Shown here in pieces: positions 1 to 4,674 of a stretch of DNA of 7,497 bases. Each line of letters opens with the position of its first letter. Position 1 is the first letter of the stretch. The notes under the pieces were generated by a model. That model did not search any database and was not told the DNA's origin. It saw only the letters and a program-made list of their open reading frames with translations. The stretch is from Acidobacterium sp. (GTDB taxonomy: Bacteria; Acidobacteriota; Terriglobia; Terriglobales; Acidobacteriaceae): positions 5,651-13,147 of the forward strand of contig PMAM01000197.1 in assembly GCA_003152595.1 (NCBI GenBank), in the 5' to 3' direction. The position numbers were made by a program, and so were the translations under genes.

Positions 1-303
1 CGCGCGCGCTTCCTCGGCAAGTGGGAAGTCGGCGATGGCGCCGGCAACAACTTCTACATCACCCTGCGGGACGACGGAACCGCGCAGCGCACCATGAACG
101 GCATGGAGCACGAGCGCGGGCACTGGGAATACAAGAATGGCGAGGCGCAGGTCACCTGGGACGACGGCTGGCAGGACTGCATCCGCAAGGTCGGCTCGCA
201 GTTCAAGAAGTCCGCCTACCATGAAGGCAAGAGCTTCAACGACGAGCCCGAGAACGTCACCAACGCCCGCAACGTCACCCAAAACCCAACCGGCGTGGAC
301 TGA
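1..303 (+). CDS. C-terminal part of a hypothetical protein (5' truncated by window)
   Basis: The frame is open from the first base and gives 100 residues ending in TGA at 301-303. The fragment starts R-A-R-F-L-G-K-W-E-V and contains repeated short strand-like segments such as NNFYITLRDDGTAQRT, GHWEYKNGEAQVTWDDGW and FKKSAYHEGKSF. The alternating hydrophobic/polar pattern, the many aromatics and the G-x-W motif suggest an all-beta fold, possibly lipocalin-like, but I do not recognise the family. No membrane segment or cysteine motif is visible in this part, and the tail (N-V-T-Q-N-P-T-G-V-D) looks disordered. The residue pattern is coherent over the whole fragment, so coding is well supported. 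The true start, any signal peptide and the function lie outside the window. A heptamer-like run (CCGCCGA then CCGTCCG, 308-321) follows the stop directly. Confidence 0.75.
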   Translation, partial: RARFLGKWEVGDGAGNNFYITLRDDGTAQRTMNGMEHERGHWEYKNGEAQVTWDDGWQDCIRKVGSQFKKSAYHEGKSFNDEPENVTNARNVTQNPTGVD

Positions 304-399
304 AGGACCGCCGACCGTCCGCCCCGCATACTTGCCGAGCTTTAAAGGCAAGCGCTCGCGGGACCGCTCCGCTCGACGTGCTGCGGGCGCCTCTTATGG

Positions 400-645
400 T
401 TATGGGCAATAGGGATCTGTGCTGGGACGATATTCGTCCTCGTCCTGAGTCTCCCCCCCAGACGATCCGTGCCACTGCACGATTAAGAAATTCTCATCGG
501 ATTCCAGGGTTCCCCCGATCTCCCCGGATGCTTTCAGCAGCTTTTTGCGAACCTCGGCAGCCCGCCGCGTCTCCGCAGCCTGCTCAACTGCAGCAGCTGA
601 GAGGCTTGCAGCGTTCAGGTTCATCTGAGCTCCGTGGATATGCAT
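400..645 (-). CDS. Small hypothetical protein, 81 residues
   Basis: An ORF of 81 residues starts at ATG 645-643 and ends at TAA 402-400. The protein begins M-H-I-H-G-A-Q-M-N-L-N-A-A. It continues as an Ala/Glu/Arg-rich predicted helix (about residues 16-40, including SAAAVEQAAETRRAAEVRKK) and ends in an acidic, probably disordered tail (about 61-81). I have a recollection of similar orphan proteins with an MNLNA start and an RRAAEVRKKL helix in Acidobacteriota genomes, which is why I rank it above chance; no search was possible. There is no signal peptide, membrane segment or catalytic motif. A GTG at 678-676 would add 11 residues (M-N-C-Y-T-I-S-G-G-A-I), but the internal ATG has a G-rich Shine-Dalgarno-like tract 5 bases upstream and is preferred. 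A G7 run inside the gene (453-459) encodes Gly63-Gly64, and slippage there would replace the last 17 residues. Confidence 0.55.
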   Translation of the reverse strand: MHIHGAQMNLNAASLSAAAVEQAAETRRAAEVRKKLLKASGEIGGTLESDENFLIVQWHGSSGGETQDEDEYRPSTDPYCP

Positions 646-650
646 GATCG

Positions 651-657
651 CCCCCCC
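651..657 (-). promoter_or_regulatory. G7 homopolymer in the ribosome-binding region of the small ORF
   Basis: On the minus strand the sequence before the ATG reads AGCGGGGGGGCGATC. The seven-G run ends five bases before the start codon and would serve as the anti-SD pairing site in place of a canonical GGAGG. Long G runs are prone to slipped-strand length change, so this tract could tune translation. The G run is seen directly; the regulatory role is inference. Confidence 0.4.
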
Positions 658-669
658 GCTAATGGTGTA

Positions 670-748
670 GCAATTCACCTACCTGATACAGCAATTCGCC
701 CGCCTGATGCAGCAATTCACCTACCTAGCCTGAGCAGCAATTCGCATG
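670..748. repeat. Imperfect tandem repeat, 21-bp unit, about 3.5 copies
   Basis: Units begin with GCAATTC at 670, 691, 712 and 737. The first two are exactly 21 bp (670-690, 691-711) and match at 17 of 21 positions. The third is 25 bp (712-736), with a 4-bp gain near its end, and the fourth is a partial copy. GCAATTCACCTACC is shared by units one and three. On the minus strand the units read in one frame as E-L-L-(H/Y)-Q-(A/V)-G repeats and stop at TAG (661-659), just before the G7 tract of the small ORF. There is no good start codon for that frame, so a leader peptide is doubtful. The array sits in what would be the 5' leader of the 400-645 gene. Confidence 0.7.
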
Positions 749-922
749 CCAATAGCGCGAAAAGCCCGACGACCCCGGCAACCCTCTCCCCCCGGGGCCA
801 GGTTCACCCCACAGCAAGAAGCTAGAGCCATTCTGGCGCAAAAAACAACACCCCTCCGCACATCTCTACACTCAGGTACCGTGCCCGTTCCAAAATGAAA
901 CCCGGGCCCGTCCCATGACCCC
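749..922. other. Non-coding spacer, no confident feature
   Basis: No convincing ORF, RNA gene or promoter is seen between the 21-bp repeats and the end of the LysR gene. An imperfect minus-strand stem can be drawn at 907-883 (a GCCCG/CGGGC pair with a bulge, then a short A/T-G/C extension), close behind the regulator's stop codon. It is not followed directly by a T run; a T6 run occurs only about 35 bases later on the minus strand (plus-strand A run near 840-845). A weak terminator is possible but not supported well enough to call. Confidence 0.35.
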
Positions 923-1807
923 CTACTCCTTCAACCGAAGCGCCTGGATCAGAGCCGTCAGCGCAGCCGGTTGATTCCGGCGGCTCGGATAGAAAAGAAA
1001 AAACCCGGGAAACGTCGGGCACCACTCCTCCAGCACCTGAATCAATCGCCCCTTCGCGATCAGCGGCGCCAGCGTCGCCTCCATCGCCGTGCCGATGCCC
1101 ATCCCCCGCAGCACCGCCCGAATCACCAGATCCGGGTCGTCGAACGACACCGGGCCCTGCGGGCTCACCGTCATCGCCCTGCGTCCTTTCTCAAACTCCC
1201 ACCGGTACAGACCGCTGCTGAAACGAAATCCGATGCAGGCATGATCCTTCAGATCCCGCGGCGTTCGCGGAATCTTATGCGAGCGGAAGTATTCCGGCGA
1301 ACCCACCACGGCCAGCCGCACGTCCCGGCTCACCCGCACCGCGATCATGTCGCGCTGGATGAACTCGCCAATCTGCACGCCCGCATCATAACGCCCCGCT
1401 ACCAGATCGGCCGGGTCGTTCGATGTCGTCACATCGAGCACAATTTCCGGATAAGCCCGCGCAAACTGCGCCAGCTTCGGCAGCAGAACCAGCTGCGCCG
1501 CCGTGCGCGACAGGATCAGCCGGATCCGCCCCGCCGGACGCTCCCGTCGCTGCTGCGCCTCGGCCAGCGATCGCTCGATGCGTTCCAGCGCCGGCGCCAG
1601 ATCCTCCAGCAGCGCAGCGCCGGCAGCCGTGGGTGCAACACTGCGGGTCGTGCGCGCCAGCAACTGCAGCCCCAGCCGCCTCTCCAGGCCTCGCACCGTG
1701 TGGCTCAGCGCCGACTGCGAAACGCCAAGCCGGCCGGCCGCCCGCGTAAAGCTTCTCTCGCCCGCGACTGCCGCAAACGCAGCCAGCTCTCCCAGATCGT
1801 TTCGCAT
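923..1807 (-). CDS. LysR-family transcriptional regulator
   Basis: This is a full-length LysR-type transcriptional regulator of 294 residues, the usual family size. The N-terminal winged helix-turn-helix covers about residues 1-60, with the recognition region SFTRAAGRLGVSQSALSHTV at 19-38 followed by R-G-L-E-R-R-L-G and L-A-R-T-T-R-S-V-A-P-T. A linker helix runs from about 62 to 90. The substrate-binding (PBP2-like) domain follows from about 93, with P-E-I-V-L-D-V at 120-126 and a G-M-G-I-G-T segment at 235-240. The start at 1807 fits the family N-terminus. No Shine-Dalgarno sequence precedes it, which agrees with a promoter placed only 9 bases upstream. It is divergent from the aldo/keto reductase at 1941, the usual arrangement for a LysR protein and its target, so it probably controls that gene and itself. 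The effector is unknown. Confidence 0.95.
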   Translation of the reverse strand: MRNDLGELAAFAAVAGERSFTRAAGRLGVSQSALSHTVRGLERRLGLQLLARTTRSVAPTAAGAALLEDLAPALERIERSLAEAQQRRERPAGRIRLILSRTAAQLVLLPKLAQFARAYPEIVLDVTTSNDPADLVAGRYDAGVQIGEFIQRDMIAVRVSRDVRLAVVGSPEYFRSHKIPRTPRDLKDHACIGFRFSSGLYRWEFEKGRRAMTVSPQGPVSFDDPDLVIRAVLRGMGIGTAMEATLAPLIAKGRLIQVLEEWCPTFPGFFLFYPSRRNQPAALTALIQALRLKE

Positions 1808-1810
1808 GAT

Positions 1811-1829
1811 TCATGAATTCTATTCATGA
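1811..1829. promoter_or_regulatory. Candidate LysR operator, perfect 8-bp inverted repeat
   Basis: TCATGAAT (1811-1818) and ATTCATGA (1822-1829) are perfect reverse complements around a 3-bp centre. The word ATTCATGA also occurs as a direct repeat at 1809-1816 and 1822-1829, 13 bp apart, and ATTCATGAAT at 1809-1818 is itself a palindrome. LysR proteins typically bind T-N11-A inverted repeats in divergent spacers. This site covers the regulator's own -10 box, so binding should repress the regulator, and it lies 112 bp upstream of the reductase start. Confidence 0.6.
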
Positions 1830-1845
1830 CTGCAAGCGATGCCAA
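1817..1845 (-). promoter_or_regulatory. Sigma-70-type promoter of the LysR gene
   Basis: On the minus strand a -35 box TTGGCA (1845-1840, 5 of 6 to consensus) is separated by exactly 17 bp from a -10 box TAGAAT (1822-1817, 5 of 6). The expected transcription start is near 1809-1811, leaving 2-4 bases before the ATG at 1807. The transcript would therefore be leaderless or nearly so, which fits the missing Shine-Dalgarno sequence. The boxes are seen directly; activity is inferred. Confidence 0.65.
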
Positions 1846-1940
1846 CCCACTAGTCTCATAACTGCTGCGGATGGAAAATAACTCCATGGCCGTCCGGTAG
1901 CAACGCCGCAGGACGTGCCCCCCAGAAAGGAATCGATCCA

Positions 1941-2933
1941 ATGAAAAAACGCACACTGGGCAAGAGCCTTGAGGTTTCAGAACTCGGCTTCGGCTGCATG
2001 GGTCTCAGCTTCAGCTACGGCCCTCCAACCGAGAAGCAGGAGGCCATCCGCGTCATTCGCGCCGCCGTCGAGCAGGGCGTCACCTTCTTCGACACCGCCG
2101 AGGTCTACGGCCCGCTGGTGAACGAGGAACTGGTCGGCGAAGCCCTCGCCCCGTTTCGCGGTCAGGTCGTCATCGCAACCAAGTTTGGCTTTAAGGCGAA
2201 TCCCGGCGATACCGGCCGCTGGAGCGCCCTCGACAGCAGCCCCGCACACATCCGCGAGGTGGCGGAAGCCTCGCTCCGCCGTCTCCGCGTCGATGCCATC
2301 GACCTCTTCTACCAGCACCGCGTCGACCTCGAGGTTCCCATCGAAGACGTCGCCGGAGCCGTGAAGCAGCTGATCCAGGAAGGAAAGGTGAAGCACTTCG
2401 GCATGTCCGAAGCCGGCGCCAAAACCATCCGCCGCGCCCATGCCGTTCAGCCCGTGGCGGCCCTGCAGAGTGAGTACTCGCTGTGGTGGCGCGAACCCGA
2501 AAAGGAAATCCTGCCCACCCTCGAAGAACTCGGCATCGGCTTCGTTCCCTTCAGCCCGCTCGGCAAAGGCTTCCTCACCGGCGCCATCAACGAAACCACC
2601 GCCTTCGCCGGCAACGATTTCCGCAACACGGTTCCGCGATTCAGCCCCGAAGCCCGCAAGGCCAACCAGCAAGTCGTGGATGCCCTCGGCGTCATCGCCG
2701 ATCAGAGGAAAGCCACCCGCGCCCAGATCGCCCTGGCCTGGTTGCTGGCGCAGAAGCCCTGGATTGTGCCCATTCCCGGCACCACCAAACTCAGCCGTCT
2801 CGAAGAGAACAACGGCGCGGTGAACGTCGAACTAACCCCGGAAGACCTCGCCCAGATCGACCGCGCGTTTTCCGGGATTGAGGTTCAGGGAGCGCGTTAT
2901 TCCGAGACCCACCAGCGGCTGGTGGGCCGGTAA
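1941..2933 (+). CDS. Aldo/keto reductase, AKR13-like
   Basis: A 330-residue NADPH-dependent aldo/keto reductase, complete and of normal length for cytosolic TIM-barrel enzymes that reduce aldehydes and ketones. The catalytic tetrad is visible: Asp51 and Tyr56 in F-F-D-T-A-E-V-Y-G, Lys81 in V-I-A-T-K-F-G, and His126 in F-Y-Q-H-R-V-D. Other family motifs are G-M-S-E-A at 154-158, Q176 with Y179-S180, FSPLGKGFLTG at 204-214, and the cofactor-binding segment IPGTTKLSRLEEN at 278-290. That last segment contains Lys283 and Arg286, which usually hold the NADPH 2'-phosphate. The ATG is preceded by GAAAGGAA (1925-1932) at good spacing. Overall wording resembles the YakC/AKR13-type group. The physiological substrate cannot be told; control by the divergent LysR regulator is likely. 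A strong hairpin is built into its last codons. Confidence 0.95.
   Translation: MKKRTLGKSLEVSELGFGCMGLSFSYGPPTEKQEAIRVIRAAVEQGVTFFDTAEVYGPLVNEELVGEALAPFRGQVVIATKFGFKANPGDTGRWSALDSSPAHIREVAEASLRRLRVDAIDLFYQHRVDLEVPIEDVAGAVKQLIQEGKVKHFGMSEAGAKTIRRAHAVQPVAALQSEYSLWWREPEKEILPTLEELGIGFVPFSPLGKGFLTGAINETTAFAGNDFRNTVPRFSPEARKANQQVVDALGVIADQRKATRAQIALAWLLAQKPWIVPIPGTTKLSRLEENNGAVNVELTPEDLAQIDRAFSGIEVQGARYSETHQRLVGR
2908..2926 (+). other. Strong hairpin in the last codons of the aldo/keto reductase
   Basis: CCCACCAG (2908-2915), loop CGG, CTGGTGGG (2919-2926) form a perfect 8-bp, GC-rich stem ending four bases before the stop codon at 2931-2933. No T run follows, so it is not a standard intrinsic terminator. 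It could block 3' exonucleases or help a Rho-type or U-less termination event. A smaller stem, CGAGC-GCC-GCTCG (2938-2950), lies just after the stop. Confidence 0.5.
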
Positions 2934-2981
2934 CCTGCGAGCGCCGCTCGGAGCGCGGTACCCGATTCCCTTCGGCAGCCC

Positions 2982-3058
2982 GTTAACTATTTCGCTAACT
3001 AAAAGGGGGTTTGACCCCTCTGGATGTCATTGATTTTAAAGAAGAGGGAAGGGGGGTC
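2982..3058. other. Structured spacer element between convergent genes, possible dispersed repeat
   Basis: This A/T-then-G/C patterned spacer lies between the ends of the aldo/keto reductase (+) and accD (-). It contains GTTAACTATTTCGCTAAC, then GGGGGTTTGACCCCTCT, an AT-rich middle, and AGAGGGAAGGGGGGTC. CCCTCT (3016-3021) pairs perfectly with AGAGGG (3043-3048), and GACCCC (3013-3018) with GGGGTC (3053-3058). ACCCC (3014-3018) can instead pair with GGGGT (3006-3010), so the folds compete. The wording reminds me of dispersed non-coding elements in acidobacterial spacers, but that is recollection only. Confidence 0.4.
3001..3018 (-). terminator. Candidate intrinsic terminator of accD
   Basis: Read on the minus strand, the accD direction, the stem GGGGT-CAA-ACCCC (3018-3006) is followed by CTTTT (3005-3001). 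The stem is only 5 bp but all G-C except one pair, and the T run is four long. It lies about 90 bases beyond the accD stop. This is a weak but correctly oriented intrinsic terminator. Confidence 0.4.
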
Positions 3059-3081
3059 GAAGCTCGGAAAGCCCAAATGGC

Positions 3082-3123
3082 TCCCAGCTCCCGGCTCCCA
3101 GCTATTCCCTACTGGCTATTGGC
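3082..3123. repeat. Heptamer tandem array running into the 3' end of accD
   Basis: Read on the minus strand, six consecutive 7-bp units occupy 3123-3082. They change gradually from GCCAATA-like and GCCAGTA-like copies through GGGAATA to GCTGGGA/GCCGGGA copies. The first two units lie in the accD reading frame and supply its last codons and the TAG stop (3111-3109). The other four are in the 3' spacer. Because 7 is not a multiple of 3, gain or loss of a unit inside the gene would change the protein's tail. Heptanucleotide tandem repeats of this sort are well known in cyanobacteria (STRR sequences). Confidence 0.7.
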
Positions 3124-3969
3124 CATGCCCTGCCCCTGGCCCATAAAGTCCAGCGCCCGGATCAGGTAAGCCTTCATCTCATGCCGCGGCACGATCGCGT
3201 CCAGGAACCCGTGCGACAGCAGGAACTCCGACCGCTGGAAGCCCTCCGGCAGCTTCTGCCGGATGGTCTGCTCGATCACCCGCGGTCCCGCGAAGCCGAT
3301 CAGCGCCCCCGGCTCGCCGATGTTCAGGTCGCCCAGCATCGCAAAGCTCGCCGTCACCCCGCCCGTCGTCGGATCGGTCAGCACCGAGATGAACGGGATC
3401 GCCGCCTCGTCCAGCCGCGTCAGCGCCGTCGACACCTTGGCCAGCTGCATCAGGCTCACGATGCCTTCCATCATGCGCGCCCCGCCCGAAGCCGCCACCG
3501 TGATCAGCGGCTGCCGGTCCTCGTACGCCTTGTCGATGGCCCGCGCAATGGTCTCGCCCACCACGGCACCCATGCTGCCACCGATGAAGTTGTACTCGAT
3601 CACGCTCAGCACCACGTTGTGCGGCCCCAGCTGCCCCTGCACGTTCACGATGGCGTCGAACAGCCCCGTGTCCTTCCGCGCCTTCTTCAGGCGCTCCTTG
3701 TAGGGCTTCAGGTCCACGAAGTTCAGCGGATCGGTCGACTTCAGGTCCCCGTTGAGCCACTGATAGCCCGGATCCAGCAGGCTGTTGATCCGCGCCTGTG
3801 CGCTGATCCGCCCGTGCCGTCCGCACTTCGGGCACACCTGCAGATTGGCCTCGAGGTCCGCCTTCCAGATCGGCTGGCTGCAGCCCTCGCACTTGATCCA
3901 CAGCCCCTCGGTGCGCACCCGGTTCTCGCCCGACTCGATCGTGTTGTCTTCCCGCCTGAACCAGGACAT
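3109..3969 (-). CDS. accD: Acetyl-CoA carboxylase carboxyltransferase subunit beta
   Basis: AccD, the beta subunit of the carboxyltransferase of acetyl-CoA carboxylase, works with AccA to move the carboxyl group from biotin on AccB to acetyl-CoA, giving malonyl-CoA for fatty-acid synthesis in the cytosol. From ATG 3969-3967 it has 286 residues (E. coli AccD has 304). It opens with M-S-W-F-R-R, typical of the family. The zinc finger is C27-x2-C30 and C46-x2-C49. The crotonase-fold core shows GGSMGAVVGE (130-139), SGGARMMEG (161-169), TDPTTGGVTASFA (198-210) and GEPGALIGFAGPRVIEQT (218-235). GGAG at 3979-3976 sits six bases before the chosen ATG. An upstream start at 4014 would add 15 residues with no such support. 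accA is not in the window. The last residues (A-N-S-Q) and the stop come from a heptamer repeat array. Confidence 0.97.
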   Translation of the reverse strand: MSWFRREDNTIESGENRVRTEGLWIKCEGCSQPIWKADLEANLQVCPKCGRHGRISAQARINSLLDPGYQWLNGDLKSTDPLNFVDLKPYKERLKKARKDTGLFDAIVNVQGQLGPHNVVLSVIEYNFIGGSMGAVVGETIARAIDKAYEDRQPLITVAASGGARMMEGIVSLMQLAKVSTALTRLDEAAIPFISVLTDPTTGGVTASFAMLGDLNIGEPGALIGFAGPRVIEQTIRQKLPEGFQRSEFLLSHGFLDAIVPRHEMKAYLIRALDFMGQGQGMANSQ

Positions 3970-4016
3970 CCGCAACTCCAGAAGGCTACCGGCAACGGAC
4001 AGTCTGCCCAACACAG

Positions 4017-4022
4017 ATTATC
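4017..4022 (-). promoter_or_regulatory. Possible -10 box of accD
   Basis: On the minus strand GATAAT (5 of 6 to TATAAT) lies 47 bases before the accD start, which would give a leader of about 40 bases. No recognisable -35 box is found at 16-18 bp spacing, where the sequence is a G-rich run next to the heptamer array, so this is only a candidate. Confidence 0.25.
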
Positions 4023-4042
4023 AGGACGGGCCCCTGGTTCCC

Positions 4043-4077
4043 CCGCCGACCGCCGACTGCCGGCCGCTGACCGCTCG
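4043..4077. repeat. Heptamer tandem array upstream of accD
   Basis: Five consecutive 7-bp units fit CCGCCGA with substitutions: two exact copies (4043-4049, 4050-4056), then CTGCCGG, CCGCTGA and a partial fifth. It lies in the divergent spacer between accD and the zinc-ribbon gene. The same CCGCCGA word followed by CCGTCCG occurs just after the first gene of the window (308-321). The unit sequence differs from the array at the 3' end of accD, but the 7-bp period is the same. Confidence 0.65.
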
Positions 4078-4145
4078 CATTTGTCCGGAACCGGACGCCG
4101 TCCGCCTGCGTAGTATCTACTGTTGCCTGGCGGGAGGTACACACC

Positions 4146-4670
4146 ATGTTCTGCAGCGCATGTGGCCAGCCGATCGATGCCTGGTCCCCCTACTGTCCGC
4201 GATGCGGGCGCCAGGTCATCCCCATTGCCACTGCGACGCCTCCACCCTGGGCCTGGACCCGGGTTCATCGCCACGTCCATACCCTCGGCATCCTCTGGAT
4301 CGCCTACGCCTGCCTCACGCTGATGAGCTGGCTCTTCGCCGTCGGCGTGCTGGAAGGCTTCTTTCACAGCCGGGGCATTCCCTTCGGCCACGGCTTCGAC
4401 GGCTTCTACAGCTTCCCGTTCGCGCACTTCCCGTTCCTGATCCCGATCATCACCATCGTCCTCGCCGGCCGTGCCGTGTTGTGTTTTGTGACTGGCATCG
4501 CTCTGCTGCGACGAGCCTCGTGGGCCAGAGTGCTGGCCATCGTGTGCGCTTTCCTGACGCTGATCCGGCCCTTCCTCGGCACCGCGCTCGCCGTCTACAC
4601 CCTCTGGGTACTCTTGCCCAGCGCCTCCGGCCAGGAGTACGACCAGATCGCGGAGCCCAGCCTACAATAG
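4146..4670 (+). CDS. Small zinc-ribbon integral membrane protein
   Basis: A 174-residue protein with an N-terminal zinc ribbon, C3-S-A-C6-G-Q and C17-P-R-C20-G-R, of the type found at the start of many bacterial membrane proteins of unknown role. A proline-rich linker (about 26-36) leads to a membrane domain with hydrophobic stretches at roughly 46-70, 96-121 and 127-158. An aromatic, Gly/Phe/His-rich loop (about 71-95) lies between the first two. The C-terminus is short and polar. GGGAGG (4132-4137) stands 8 bases before the ATG, a strong ribosome-binding site. The stop is 4 bp before hemB, so the two are probably co-transcribed and translationally coupled. No enzyme motif is visible. A redox or metal-sensing role for the ribbon is possible but unsupported. 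Similar proteins are common in Acidobacteriota as I recall, without known function. Confidence 0.85.
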   Translation: MFCSACGQPIDAWSPYCPRCGRQVIPIATATPPPWAWTRVHRHVHTLGILWIAYACLTLMSWLFAVGVLEGFFHSRGIPFGHGFDGFYSFPFAHFPFLIPIITIVLAGRAVLCFVTGIALLRRASWARVLAIVCAFLTLIRPFLGTALAVYTLWVLLPSASGQEYDQIAEPSLQ

Positions 4671-4674
4671 CGGC

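Noticed and set aside
331..352. Inverted repeat CTTGCC-N10-GGCAAG after the first gene, as a terminator
   Set aside because: The stem has only 6 bp and a 10-base loop, and no T run follows, so it is within chance for this composition.
634..825. 63-codon plus-strand frame with A-I-H-L-P-D repeats
   Set aside because: Its repeat pattern is only the translation of the 21-bp DNA repeat; it overlaps the start of the better-supported minus-strand ORF and has no ribosome-binding site.
971..1816. Long plus-strand frame of 281 codons opposite the LysR gene
   Set aside because: It is a complementary shadow of a clearly recognisable LysR protein; its translation is Arg/His/Pro-rich without any domain pattern.
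1977..2672. 231-codon minus-strand frame opposite the aldo/keto reductase
   Set aside because: The coding strand carries all catalytic motifs of the reductase; the antisense product is Gly/Ala/Asp-rich, as expected for a GC-rich shadow frame.
4092..4104. Small hairpin CGGAC-GCC-GTCCG before the zinc-ribbon gene
   Set aside because: A 5-bp GC stem is common by chance in such DNA and has no T run or relation to a start site.
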